DNA of 64,000 nucleotides from Nesterenkonia lacusekhoensis (GTDB taxonomy: Bacteria; Actinomycetota; Actinomycetes; Actinomycetales; Micrococcaceae). The DNA lies in NCBI RefSeq assembly GCF_017876395.1, contig NZ_JAGINX010000001.1, positions 434,001 to 498,000 on the forward strand, in the 5' to 3' direction. Under the pieces are notes generated by a model. It did no database searches, had not been told where the DNA came from, and saw nothing but the letters and a program-made list of their open reading frames with translations. The position numbers and the translations under genes were made by a program. Positions 1 through 9,284 of the stretch are shown piece after piece; position 1 is the stretch's first letter; each line of letters begins with the position of its first letter.

Positions 1-2301
1 CGGACCATGTATGACATTGATGCCGCGGTGTCTCAAGGTGGCGAGTCTCTTGAGGCTTTCGCTGAGGTTGCTGGCATGTCCGCGGATGAGTTCTCGCAAT
101 TGTGGCAGGACGACGCCGCCGCAGGGCTTGAAGCGTTCGTCTCTGGTCTGGGCCGGGTCACAGAGGAGGGCGGCTCCGTCGCTGAGGTGCTGGCAGAGCT
201 GGGCATCAGTGAGCAACGGACTGTTGCGGCTATGACTCAGATGGCGGCTGCTGGTGACATGCTGGGCGATTCGATCCGTCGCGGCAATGACGCGTTTGAA
301 GACAACACAGCGATGTCTGCTGAGTACGCCTACATTCAGGAGACGCTGGGTGCGCAGATCCAGGTCTTCAAAAACCGCGTCAATGATGCGGCTATCGAGC
401 TGGGCCAAGTGCTCCTTCCTGCTATTGAGATGGTTGTCACTGGGCTGTCTGAGCTGGTGACGTGGTTCGCGGATCTTCCCGGTTGGGTGCAGGGAAGTAT
501 TGTTGCGGTGGCTGGACTCGCTAGCGGCCTGTCTCTGCTTGCGGGTGCCGCGATCATGCTTGCTCCTGGCCTGCTTGCGGCTCAGACGGCGCTTAGTGCG
601 CTGCGTGGCACTGCCGGGCGAACCGGTGGCGTCATGGGCAGGCTTGGGCGCACGGCGGGCATCGCCACCGCCGCTATCGCTGGCCTCTCTATCGCTAACG
701 ATGTGTTTGACCCTAAGCGGACCACTGGTAACGCCGAGGACTTCACTAATGCCCTTAGCGGCATGGAGGTCCAGCTTGGTGGCGCGAGCGGTGGCCTTGA
801 CGAGCTGTTTGAGCAGACGATTGTGGCCGGCACGGGGATTGAGAGCCTGGACCATGCGCTGAATCTGAAGAACGATAACACTTTTGCCCGTGGCATCATG
901 CATATCGGTGGGCTTATCCCAGGTGTCGGAGATGGTGCGGCTGAAGCTGATGCGGCCATTCAGGAGCTTGATGGGGCGATGGCCGGTCTCGTGTCGGCTG
1001 GGTCTATTGACGCGCTGGCGGCTGGGTTCAATGAGATCCGGCACCAGGCCCACTACGCGGACGCTTCCATTGGCGAAATTATGGAGGATTTTCCACAGCT
1101 CGAGACGGCTCTTGAGTCGGCTGGTATCTCTGCTGAGGAGCTTTCTGAGGCTACTAGCTGGGCGGCTGAGGGCATCACTGAGGCTGGCGCGGCTTCGGAG
1201 TATGGCGGGGTCACGCTTGGTGATCTTGCTGATCGCATGTCTGACGCGGAGCGCGAGGCCCTGGCGGCTGAGCTGGGCGTTGAGGATCTTGATGACGCAC
1301 TGGGCGGCATGGGCGATGAGGCTGAATCTGCGGAGGAAGCTATGCGCGGGCTTGTCGATTCACTCATGGAGGCCGGTGTGCTGACTCGTGATGCTCGTGC
1401 GGCGTCTCGTGATTATGAGGCGGCGCTTGACAACCTGACGGACAGTATCGCTGAGAACGGGCACACGCTAGACACGACTACTGAGGCGGGCCGAAATAAC
1501 GAAGCCGCGTTGGACGGTATCGCGGATGCTGGCCAACGCGTTTTGGAGTCGATGGCCGCTAACGGGGCGACTCAGCAGGAGCTTCAGGGCCAGCTTCAAC
1601 GGACGTATGACGACTTGGTAGCGGGCGCTATGGCTTTCGGCCTTACTGAGCAGGAGGCCACAGACCTGACCCGCTCGATTCTGGGCGTCCCTGATGGCGT
1701 GACCATTGACTCGTGGATGAGTGATCAGGCTCTGCAAACGGCTGAACGGACCCGCCTCACCTTGCTTGGTCTGGATGGGTGGAGGATCTTCACCGAGCAT
1801 GTCCACACGGTGAGGCAGCGCACGATTGGTGCGGCACAGAACTTTGCTTCCCGCGGCTGGGCGAACATCACGGGCCGCACCTATTCGACTGGTGGCGCTG
1901 TTGATGCTGTGGGCGGCCCGGTGCAGGATAACATTCCTGCGCTTTTGTCGCCTGGTGAGCATGTTCTGACGGCGGCTGATGTGGCCGCTATGGGTGGTCA
2001 GAGTGGCGTATATGAGATGCGTCAGCGGCTCCATGCTTCGGGCGATGGGGCGATGGTGGACGCGTATCAGCCGGTGGCTCAGGCGCGTCAGTTGGCGGGG
2101 GCAATGGCTTCTGCTGGTGGCGGGTCTTCGTCTGCGCCGTCTGGCCCTGGCGAGTTCTCTGGTGAGCTTTACCTTTCTTCGGGCTCGTTCCTGGGCGAGG
2201 TGAAGGCCGCTGTCCGTGATCCGGGTGTGGCACGTGTGAATTCTGAGGCGCTGCAAGGTCAGGTTAATCGTGACCGCCGGGGAAGGGGTAGCCGTGCGTG
2301 A
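1..2301 (+). CDS. phage tail tape measure protein, 3' part
   Basis: The frame is open from the first base, so the gene almost certainly begins upstream and the ATG at 7 is internal. Tape measure proteins set tail length and help DNA cross the cell envelope. The visible start, rich in Ala/Gly with an EAFAEVAGMSADEF-like stretch, matches the TP901-type tape measure core. It is followed by an ILxPAIEMVV-like helix and hydrophobic segments around residues 155-205. A long Ala/Glu/Gly-rich helical region follows, and the end carries a GGPVQDNIPALLSPGEHVLT stretch that is common near tape measure C-termini. The stop overlaps the start of the distal tail gene, as expected of a tail operon. Confidence 0.88.
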   Translation, partial: RTMYDIDAAVSQGGESLEAFAEVAGMSADEFSQLWQDDAAAGLEAFVSGLGRVTEEGGSVAEVLAELGISEQRTVAAMTQMAAAGDMLGDSIRRGNDAFEDNTAMSAEYAYIQETLGAQIQVFKNRVNDAAIELGQVLLPAIEMVVTGLSELVTWFADLPGWVQGSIVAVAGLASGLSLLAGAAIMLAPGLLAAQTALSALRGTAGRTGGVMGRLGRTAGIATAAIAGLSIANDVFDPKRTTGNAEDFTNALSGMEVQLGGASGGLDELFEQTIVAGTGIESLDHALNLKNDNTFARGIMHIGGLIPGVGDGAAEADAAIQELDGAMAGLVSAGSIDALAAGFNEIRHQAHYADASIGEIMEDFPQLETALESAGISAEELSEATSWAAEGITEAGAASEYGGVTLGDLADRMSDAEREALAAELGVEDLDDALGGMGDEAESAEEAMRGLVDSLMEAGVLTRDARAASRDYEAALDNLTDSIAENGHTLDTTTEAGRNNEAALDGIADAGQRVLESMAANGATQQELQGQLQRTYDDLVAGAMAFGLTEQEATDLTRSILGVPDGVTIDSWMSDQALQTAERTRLTLLGLDGWRIFTEHVHTVRQRTIGAAQNFASRGWANITGRTYSTGGAVDAVGGPVQDNIPALLSPGEHVLTAADVAAMGGQSGVYEMRQRLHASGDGAMVDAYQPVAQARQLAGAMASAGGGSSSAPSGPGEFSGELYLSSGSFLGEVKAAVRDPGVARVNSEALQGQVNRDRRGRGSRA

Positions 2302-3040
2302 TATTGATATCCGTTTCAACGGGAACAGTGTCAATGAGGTGCTTGAGGATGAGGGCTTCCGGTTTGGCGTGAGGAACATCGAGGGTGAGGGCCTGATCGC
2401 TCGTGACCCTCACACGGTGGACTTGCCCGGCGACGGGTCACGCTGGGTGGATACCCGTGTGGGTCCGCGTCAGATCACTATCGAGTACCAGGCGCAGGCT
2501 GGTAAGAGTCCTGGCCATGATGCGATGGAGGAGCAGGCACGCCTTGAGGAGGTTCTTCAGGGCGTGCTCTTCTCTGATGCTCCCCGGCCTCTCCGGTTCT
2601 CCCACCAGCACGGCCTATTCCGTGGCACCCTCCAAGCCCTGGGCAAGACACAGAACCACGCGCACATGCATGTGGGCACTATGACGTTCCTCTGCCCTGA
2701 CCCGTTCCGATATGGCGATCAGGAGACCCTTGAGCCTGACGCTGAGGGCGTGGTGAACGTGCTGACTAACTACTACGTGGAGCCGGTGCTGACGTGGGAG
2801 ACCACAGAGGCGGTCGGGTCCGCGTGGGTTGCTGTGGATGGGCGGCGGCTCACTATCGACACTGCGGTCTCGGCTGGGCAGCAGATCCGTGTTGATGCAC
2901 GCCGCATGGAAACCCGTGTTGGCGGTGTCCTGAATGTGGAGGACGTGCGCGGCAGGTATCCGCGGCTCCGTCCCGGCTCCGTCCTGACCACTAATACGGG
3001 CGGGACGATTTCGGTCTCTTATGAGCGGCGCTGGCTGTAA
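2294..3040 (+). CDS. phage distal tail protein (Dit-like)
   Basis: Predicted Dit protein, the hub joining the tail tube to the tail tip. Position between tape measure and tail-tip genes, length (248 residues) and the pattern of an N-terminal FNG beta strand, central PRxIxxEYQ and FxxALxxCPDPxxY-type segment fit the Siphovirus Dit/SPP1 gp19.1 family. I chose the GTG at 2294 because GGAAGGGG lies five bases upstream and it overlaps the tape measure stop by eight bases. An in-frame GTG at 2270 would add eight residues. A strong hairpin with a T-tract covers the last codons. Confidence 0.82.
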   Translation: MRDIDIRFNGNSVNEVLEDEGFRFGVRNIEGEGLIARDPHTVDLPGDGSRWVDTRVGPRQITIEYQAQAGKSPGHDAMEEQARLEEVLQGVLFSDAPRPLRFSHQHGLFRGTLQALGKTQNHAHMHVGTMTFLCPDPFRYGDQETLEPDAEGVVNVLTNYYVEPVLTWETTEAVGSAWVAVDGRRLTIDTAVSAGQQIRVDARRMETRVGGVLNVEDVRGRYPRLRPGSVLTTNTGGTISVSYERRWL

Positions 3041-3055
3041 GCCAGGCCGCTTTTT
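3024..3055 (+). terminator. intrinsic terminator inside the tail operon
   Basis: Arms AGCGGC-G-CTGGC and GCCAG-GCCGCT pair around a TGTAA loop with one bulged G and run directly into TTTTTC. The TAA of the loop is the stop codon of the Dit gene, so the hairpin overlaps the translated end. It probably acts as an attenuator between the Dit and tail-tip genes. Confidence 0.75.
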
Positions 3056-3079
3056 CTTCACCCTTTTGGAGGTTCCCCT

Positions 3080-6000
3080 ATGTCGTCGCGCCCTGCTGAT
3101 GATGCAATCGCCGTCCTGAACTGGAACGGCACACCTGAGCGGGTGATCCAGGACGCTCACTGGAAGCTGGAGGACCGGGACGACTCGACGAATCAGCTTC
3201 GGGTGACGTGCTCGCTCGCTGAGGCTGAGGGCATTCAGGATGAGCAGGAGCTGATCTTTAAGCAGCGCCGATTCATCGTGCAGCAGGTCCGTCGCACGAG
3301 GTCTGATGATCGTGCTGAGGTCACTGCGGATGAGGCTCAGGTAGAGCTTAGCGGCCGTGTGCTCGAGGAGTTCGCGCCCAACGCGTGGACCCTCGAGGAG
3401 GCTGTGCAGGAGCTTCTGTCTGGCACGCGGTGGACTATGGGCCGCATCATGGGCGTCCGGTATGGGCGCGCACAGTTCGAAGACTTGAGCGTTCTCGAGG
3501 GGCTGCGGTTCCTTGCCCGGCACCAGGACGCGCGACTGTCCTTTGACTCTCTGCGGCGTCGGGTGAATATCGCGCCGGACATGGGTGAGACTCACGAAAT
3601 CGTGTTCACGTATAAGCGTGAGCTGACCGATATCGTCAAGCAGTCCCGCGCCCCGATCACCACTGTCATCTATCCGACTGGTGCCGATGACATGGGTATC
3701 GAGTCGGTGAATGACGGCGTGCCGTATGTGGAGGATTACGGCTACTACACGGCGCAGGGGATTAGCCTGGCGGACGCCCGTGAGCTGTACCGTAAAGAGG
3801 ACCGCTGGCGGGATCAGCGGTACGAGGTGCCGGAGAACCTGAAGCGTGACGCTGAGAAGCGGCTTCAGGAGGAGGCGTACCCGGCGATCACCTATGAGCT
3901 GACTGCGGCGGCTACTCGTAGTAGCTACTCGGATGACTTCGAGCTGTCTGGCCTGTCCCTGGGTGATCAGGTGTATGTGTGGGATGACGAGGTTGACGCG
4001 AAGCTGCGCGCTGAGGTCAGCGTTGTCACTACGTCTAGCGATGCGTCTGAGAATAATCTGACGCTTGCCTATGTGCCGGAGTCCCTGTCTGAGCGGAATG
4101 AAGGAACGTTCTTCGGTGACAGTGGCCGTCCTGCGGATGGTCCTAACGCGCGGCCTGTGGATCGTTCTGGGCCTCAGCCGCGCCCGTCCATGCCGATTCT
4201 CGAGTCTCTTGAGGCTATCGGTTCGGGCAAGGTCCGGTGGAACGGGCAGGACCATGAGGGTAACTATGACACGATCCCGGAGCGCTTCGGACGGGTCCGG
4301 ACCATTGTTGCCGCTCTGGTTGATGGTGTGGTGCCGTCCCCTAATAGTGAGGACGCTTTCACCGGGTCTGATATCCACACCCGTGGCGGCGGAGTCTCAA
4401 CTATCGGCTTCGGTGCTGGTGGCGAGTTTGCCGTGTGGTTCCAGATGGTGGGCCGTGACGGGATCACTGTCAGTGAGTTCTCTGAGCCGCTGATCGTCCC
4501 TGTTCCGGACCTGGTGGATGCTGAGCAGATGCGCGCTGATCTGGATGAGGCTCAGCAGCGGATCGACCAGGCCCAGGATGATATTGATGCGGCGATGGGC
4601 CGGGTCGATGAGGTTGCTGATGAGTGGGATGAGGTTGATTTCCCGCAGCTCAAGGCTGACCTGGAGGCCGCAGAGCAAGCAGTCAGTGAGGCTGAGTCTC
4701 GCCTGGATGCTGCTGAGCAGGATGTCGCTGCCTCTCAGGCTGACCTGGCCGATCTGCGGGAGAATCGTCTGCCTGCGCTGGATAGTGCCCTTGATGGGAT
4801 TGAGTCGGCGGTCGCGGATTATGACCGGCGGATCACCAATGCTCAGAGCGCGGCAGATCAGGCGCAGGCTACGGGTCAGCATCTTGAGGGTGAGGTTCTG
4901 CCTGCCCTGGATGGGCGGCTGGCTGATAATGAGCAGGCATTGGGTGAAGCGGAAGGGCGTCTGAGTTCCGCTCGGGGTGACATTGACAATTTGCGCGATG
5001 TGCGACTGCCTGGCCTGGAGTCTGATCTTGCTTCCGGGCTTGAGGATGCCAACGAGTGGCGCGATGTTGGCGCGATCAGCGCCAGCAGCATGAGGGTCGG
5101 CAACTGGTCAAACCTCTGGGATGATCCCGGCACGGATGACCTGCATGAGCGCGGCAGCGCATCACCGTTCTGGAATCTTGGCTCAAACTGGTCAACCATT
5201 ACAGACCAAGGCGGGATGCCGCGACTGGTCCGGTGCATCGAGGGCGAGACAAGCTTCACCAGTATTACCGAGTACCGGCCCACAGGTCACGTCAACGGGA
5301 TGCGGGTGCAGCCCGGACAGCAGTTTCAGGTCAGCTTCTACGGCTGGAAGAGCAGTGGCCGGAGGATTCGGTCACGCGCACGCTACTACACCGAGACGGG
5401 CGAGTTCGCAGGCAGCGGCGTGGGGCCAGAGAATTATGTGCTTGATGATGGGTGGTCGTCACATTCGCTGACGTTTGTGGTCCCCGATGACGACAGTATC
5501 GCTCGTATGTGCATCACCTTTAACGCCGATGCTGGCACTGGTGGCGGTCATTATAGCCGGTTCCAGATGCGCGAGCGCGTCGGCGGTGATCTGGTGGTGG
5601 ACGGGTCGATCCAGGCTCGCCACATCATGGCCGAAGAAATCGCAGGCGCTGTCGGTGAGTTCCTGAACCTGACTGCGGACCAAATTGACACCGAGAACCT
5701 GGCCGCATATTTGGCGACGATCATTGAGCTGGACGCTGGCCAGATCACCTCTGGGAAGATCGACACTTCACGGCTCAACGCTGAGCAGGTCGCCGCCGAG
5801 GTTGCGAACTTCCTGGCACTGGATGCCCTGGAGATCAACGTCGAACAGCTCGCCGGTGAGATCGCCAATATCATTGAGGTCACAGCCGAATCCATCGCTT
5901 CCGGTGCTATCAGTACACGGCACCTGGCTATCGGGGACTTCGAGAACCTGCTCCCACAGCAGGCCATCGAAGACCTTGCCACCAACGGGGACAACACTGC

Positions 6001-7462
6001 CCCCTGGACCAGGATTCGCGGCAATACCAACAGGTGGTACACCATCACCGGGCAGGGCCGGGGTATGCGTGCTATCCGCATCAACGACGGAACAGCATCG
6101 CATGCGCGTACCACTATGGAGTATGCGCCGGGCGAGGGCCTGGGCATCCCTATTAGCGGTGGTGAGTCGTTCCGGCTTACCTTCTACGGATGGGCTGGGG
6201 GGTCCGGTGCAGCGCCGAGTATTTCACTGCTGGTGCGTGATGCCTCGGGCTCTTTTGTCGGTCGCGTTGACACCGTGACGGTGCAGTCGGGGTGGAATGA
6301 ATACTCCCTGGAGTTCCACAACGATGTCTACTCGCAGCAATTCATGCGGGTGGAGTTTGACGTGCCCTCCGGTGAGGCAATGCGTGGTCACTGGCAGGAC
6401 TTCAAATTCCGGCACATGACCAACGGCGAGCTGATCGTGGACGGCTCGATTCGTGCCCGTCATGTGATCGCAGAAGAGATCGCCGGTGCGGTGGCGCAGT
6501 TCTTGGAGCTGCACGCAGATCAGATCACGGCAGGCACGATTGACACCAACCTGCTGAATGTCTCTGATCTGGCGGCCCGGATCGCTAATGTGATCCAGCT
6601 CAACGCCAGCAGGATCACTGCCGGGCAGCTCTCAGCGGCGCGGATCGATATTGACAGCCTGTTCGCAGACTCGGCGTTCGTCAACACCCTGCGCTCACGT
6701 GTGATCGAGGCAATCCAGCTCACCACAGAGCGGATCATCACGGGCGACATCATCGCCACCGGCACTATCGATGTGTCTCACATCAACGTCACTTCGGCGC
6801 TGACTGCTGAGATTGCCCGGTTCCTGACGGTGGAAGCCGATCAGATCGCGGCAAACGCGATTGATTCTATGACGATCCGCTCTGCCCGGATCGTCGGCGC
6901 CGATGTGGAAGGCTCCACCTTCACCGGCGGGGAATTCCGCACGTCATCCAACTGGCCTTCCAGCGGTGGCGCGACCATGCGGCAGGACGGGACTCACGGA
7001 AACTTCGTCGCGGCTGACGACAGCGGCACCGTCGTGGCACGCCTCGGCGGCGGCCGCAATGAGCTGGCATATCTGGCGATCACGGGCGATCTTCGCATGG
7101 GCTCGCGCTCAGCAGAGGGCGGCCTAGTCCCAGACCGGGGGCGACTTCGTGTTCAGGGGCGGATGCCGTTCGACGATGGCACGGCGCGGGACATGTTCGT
7201 GTACGGGCTGAGTCCCGCGTTCCACTTCAGCGGCTCCGAGGGGCCTGTCGCTATGTGGGACGTGGTGTATCCGGAGCCGCGCCCTAATTCCAACTCTGGC
7301 CCGGTCATGACGCCTTTGCCGAACGACTCGAGGCGGCATCTGTCTGTGAATACGGTAGGGGTGGGGCCGTCGGGCTTCACTGCCATTTTCATGCCACTGT
7401 ACGCGGACCCCCTCGCCGCCGAGACGTTCCGGTGTCGCTACGTGTCTTTCTGGAGAGGCTGA
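3080..7462 (+). CDS. phage tail-tip/fibre protein with coiled coil and two ligand-binding-like modules
   Basis: A 1,460-residue tail protein that should sit at the tail tip and contact the host. Residues 1-340 resemble Tal/prophage-tail baseplate proteins. Residues about 370-470 look like an FN3 or similar beta domain. Residues about 484-660 are a heptad-rich coiled coil. Two beta-rich modules (about 670-832 and 956-1114), each with an FYGW motif, are each followed by a copy of a VDGSIxARHxxAEEIAGAV segment (about 840 and 1119) and helical repeats containing ADQI/ITxGxID. The C-terminus from 1274 is beta-rich. GGAGG lies eight bases before the ATG. The beta modules may bind cell-wall glycans; that is inference. 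No catalytic motif was recognised. Confidence 0.8.
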   Translation: MSSRPADDAIAVLNWNGTPERVIQDAHWKLEDRDDSTNQLRVTCSLAEAEGIQDEQELIFKQRRFIVQQVRRTRSDDRAEVTADEAQVELSGRVLEEFAPNAWTLEEAVQELLSGTRWTMGRIMGVRYGRAQFEDLSVLEGLRFLARHQDARLSFDSLRRRVNIAPDMGETHEIVFTYKRELTDIVKQSRAPITTVIYPTGADDMGIESVNDGVPYVEDYGYYTAQGISLADARELYRKEDRWRDQRYEVPENLKRDAEKRLQEEAYPAITYELTAAATRSSYSDDFELSGLSLGDQVYVWDDEVDAKLRAEVSVVTTSSDASENNLTLAYVPESLSERNEGTFFGDSGRPADGPNARPVDRSGPQPRPSMPILESLEAIGSGKVRWNGQDHEGNYDTIPERFGRVRTIVAALVDGVVPSPNSEDAFTGSDIHTRGGGVSTIGFGAGGEFAVWFQMVGRDGITVSEFSEPLIVPVPDLVDAEQMRADLDEAQQRIDQAQDDIDAAMGRVDEVADEWDEVDFPQLKADLEAAEQAVSEAESRLDAAEQDVAASQADLADLRENRLPALDSALDGIESAVADYDRRITNAQSAADQAQATGQHLEGEVLPALDGRLADNEQALGEAEGRLSSARGDIDNLRDVRLPGLESDLASGLEDANEWRDVGAISASSMRVGNWSNLWDDPGTDDLHERGSASPFWNLGSNWSTITDQGGMPRLVRCIEGETSFTSITEYRPTGHVNGMRVQPGQQFQVSFYGWKSSGRRIRSRARYYTETGEFAGSGVGPENYVLDDGWSSHSLTFVVPDDDSIARMCITFNADAGTGGGHYSRFQMRERVGGDLVVDGSIQARHIMAEEIAGAVGEFLNLTADQIDTENLAAYLATIIELDAGQITSGKIDTSRLNAEQVAAEVANFLALDALEINVEQLAGEIANIIEVTAESIASGAISTRHLAIGDFENLLPQQAIEDLATNGDNTAPWTRIRGNTNRWYTITGQGRGMRAIRINDGTASHARTTMEYAPGEGLGIPISGGESFRLTFYGWAGGSGAAPSISLLVRDASGSFVGRVDTVTVQSGWNEYSLEFHNDVYSQQFMRVEFDVPSGEAMRGHWQDFKFRHMTNGELIVDGSIRARHVIAEEIAGAVAQFLELHADQITAGTIDTNLLNVSDLAARIANVIQLNASRITAGQLSAARIDIDSLFADSAFVNTLRSRVIEAIQLTTERIITGDIIATGTIDVSHINVTSALTAEIARFLTVEADQIAANAIDSMTIRSARIVGADVEGSTFTGGEFRTSSNWPSSGGATMRQDGTHGNFVAADDSGTVVARLGGGRNELAYLAITGDLRMGSRSAEGGLVPDRGRLRVQGRMPFDDGTARDMFVYGLSPAFHFSGSEGPVAMWDVVYPEPRPNSNSGPVMTPLPNDSRRHLSVNTVGVGPSGFTAIFMPLYADPLAAETFRCRYVSFWRG

Positions 7463-7465
7463 CCT

Positions 7466-8254
7466 ATGAAGATTACTTATGATGATGAGTCTCGCTCATT
7501 CCTGGTGGACCTGGAGAAGGTGCCCAGCGACGGGGGGTCGCGCGGTGTTGCGGTTCCGCTTCAGGCAGTCGCGTCATGGTCCGAACTGCTGGGGTACGAC
7601 GACCTAGCCGACTGCCTAGACGCGATCATAGACGCACGAGTGAACGCGAAGGAGCCGGAGTCATGCCCCGTCACTGGGTATAACGACGTGTGGACAGCGC
7701 CCTACGAGATGCTGCGGGAGAGAGAGGAGGCCCGGGAGCGCGAATACCTGAAGGCTCAGGCCGAAGGCAAGACCGCCGATGACCCGCGTTCTCCTCTCCT
7801 CCGCAGCACCCTGGCAGCTTTCCACGCTCTGCCCCGTGATGAGCAGGGCGTGTGCGCACTGGACCGGGCGCGAGAAGCATCATGCGAAGCGCTGGGCGTG
7901 CCTAAGCCGAAGCGCACCCCGTCGCTCGTGCGTCGCACTGTGGTCACACGCGTGGACAAGGAGGCGGGGGAGATGAAGATTTCCGCGCCCACCTGTGAAG
8001 AAGAATCACAGTGTGATCGTGAGGGGTTCCTCTGCAAAGAGGACCGGGCAAAGTGTGTGCAGGTGCTACGTGAACACGCTCTAGATATCGCGTATCGGGA
8101 GACACGGTTCCAGCATTCACAGACCAGCATCGAGCTTGACCCTCTCGAACCGCACCTAGCAGTAACCGCAGATGATGAGCAGCCCCAGCCGAACAAGTCG
8201 CCGGAAGAGATGGCGCGTGAGCGGTACATGAGTGGAGGTGATCAGGATGCCTAA
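7466..8254 (+). CDS. unknown phage protein with four-cysteine cluster
   Basis: A soluble 262-residue protein with no family I recognise. It starts four bases after the fibre gene and is probably translated with it. Charged helices lie around residues 80-105. Cysteines 177, 183, 190 and 197 are spaced C-x5-C-x6-C-x6-C and could bind a metal or form disulfides. Its place between the fibre gene and lysis genes suggests an accessory tail or late protein, but the sequence does not show which. Confidence 0.6.
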   Translation: MKITYDDESRSFLVDLEKVPSDGGSRGVAVPLQAVASWSELLGYDDLADCLDAIIDARVNAKEPESCPVTGYNDVWTAPYEMLREREEAREREYLKAQAEGKTADDPRSPLLRSTLAAFHALPRDEQGVCALDRAREASCEALGVPKPKRTPSLVRRTVVTRVDKEAGEMKISAPTCEEESQCDREGFLCKEDRAKCVQVLREHALDIAYRETRFQHSQTSIELDPLEPHLAVTADDEQPQPNKSPEEMARERYMSGGDQDA

Positions 8255-8288
8255 CAGCCTGACCACAATGAGGAGGGGCGATGAGTAA
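8247..8288 (+). CDS. possible 13-codon minigene with a near-perfect ribosome binding site
   Basis: ATG at 8247 is preceded by GGAGGTGATC, ten bases complementary to the conserved 3' end of 16S rRNA. The frame reads 13 codons and stops at 8286, overlapping the end of the previous gene and the start of the next (ATG at 8281). It may be a translated leader that feeds ribosomes to the membrane protein gene, or simply a very strong upstream site. There is no evidence that the peptide itself has a function. Confidence 0.35.
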   Translation: MPNSLTTMRRGDE

Positions 8289-8721
8289 GCCACGCGCACC
8301 ACTCGGGCTCGTATCGAGGGTCTGGGCGTTCATCGAGGAACCGAAGTCGGTCACACTCGTCCAAGCAATCGGGGTCTACACCACCGCAATAATCTTCGGT
8401 GCGCTCTCATTCCTGCACCCGCCACGCACTACCTCAGTGATCCTCGGTGATTTCACCGTCACCAGTATCTCCTCGCTGATGATCTTCGCCGGGGTCATCG
8501 GTGTGGTCACAAGCATCACCGGCTGGTGGTGGGTCGAAAGACCCCTGGCAGTCGGGTTCCTATTCGTCGCCGGATGCATCTACCTCTATAGCATCGTCGA
8601 GGCCCAAGTCCTCAGCGACGGGAACCGGTGGCTACAGCTGGGATTCGTGATCATCGCCCTCGGAGGGCTCGCCGCAAGGTGGCTGAGAATCCGGAAAGCG
8701 AACTACGACCCCGTGACCTAG
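8281..8721 (+). CDS. phage-encoded four-helix membrane protein
   Basis: A 146-residue protein with four hydrophobic segments at about residues 27-48, 63-85, 90-108 and 118-136, so an integral membrane protein. GAGGGG lies three bases before the ATG. It sits just upstream of the lysis genes. It could be a lysis accessory or superinfection-related membrane protein; no conserved family was recognised. Confidence 0.65.
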   Translation: MSKPRAPLGLVSRVWAFIEEPKSVTLVQAIGVYTTAIIFGALSFLHPPRTTSVILGDFTVTSISSLMIFAGVIGVVTSITGWWWVERPLAVGFLFVAGCIYLYSIVEAQVLSDGNRWLQLGFVIIALGGLAARWLRIRKANYDPVT

Positions 8722-8731
8722 GAGGGCTCTC

Positions 8732-9061
8732 ATGGGGGACGAGAATCCTCTGATCTACCTACTCGGCGGCGGATCACTCTCACTACTGCTGACCGCGTTC
8801 ATCAAAGGCGCGTGGGACTGGCTCAAAGGCCGACACGAGCGAGAAAGAGCCCAGGCTAAGGACCGCCGTGACACCATCGCCACCTTGAAGCAGGAGGTCC
8901 GGGACGCTGAGGCTGAGGCCGATGAGGTTCGGGCAGAGTCCATCCGCCACCAGCGCCGAACTGCACTGTACTGGGAGTACGCCTACCGACTGAGACAGCA
9001 CACGATTGTCACCTACCAGGCTGACCCGGACAGCCTGCCGCCCTGGCCTGAAGGCCACTGA
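8732..9061 (+). CDS. phage membrane-anchored coiled-coil protein
   Basis: A 109-residue protein with one N-terminal membrane segment (about residues 6-24) followed by a highly charged helix rich in Arg, Glu and Ala (about 33-75) with heptad character. Such small one-span coiled-coil proteins are common beside actinophage lysis genes, and some resemble holin-type or spanin-like partners, but nothing here settles the function. GGAGG lies upstream of the ATG, and a terminator follows the gene. Confidence 0.6.
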   Translation: MGDENPLIYLLGGGSLSLLLTAFIKGAWDWLKGRHERERAQAKDRRDTIATLKQEVRDAEAEADEVRAESIRHQRRTALYWEYAYRLRQHTIVTYQADPDSLPPWPEGH

Positions 9062-9074
9062 CCACACCAACTGA

Positions 9075-9102
9075 CCCCCGCTCCATATGGACGGGGGTTT
9101 TC
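9075..9102 (+). terminator. intrinsic terminator ahead of the lysis genes
   Basis: CCCCCG-C-TCCAT pairs with ATGGA-CGGGGG, leaving one bulged C and little or no loop, followed by TTTTCT. It lies between the coiled-coil membrane protein gene and the small acidic gene. Confidence 0.7.
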
Positions 9103-9125
9103 TCATGTCCCTGAAGGAGGAGCCT

Positions 9126-9284
9126 ATGGGTAAGCACATGGTCCATGACGACATCCCTATCGAGCTTGACGACGACGTAGATGTGTCGCTGCTCGACGCG
9201 GACCCGGACGACAAGGACAGCGGCCTGGACCTGGAGAAGGTCTACGCCGAGGAGCTGGCTGAAGCAGAGGAGGTGGAGGCATGA
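9126..9284 (+). CDS. small acidic phage protein upstream of endolysin
   Basis: A 52-residue, very acidic protein (long Asp/Glu runs) with no membrane segment. I set the start at the ATG at 9126 because AAGGAGGAG lies just upstream; an in-frame ATG at 9087 would put the terminator hairpin inside the gene. Its TGA overlaps the endolysin ATG (ATGA), so the two are probably coupled. Function unknown. Confidence 0.6.
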   Translation: MGKHMVHDDIPIELDDDVDVSLLDADPDDKDSGLDLEKVYAEELAEAEEVEA

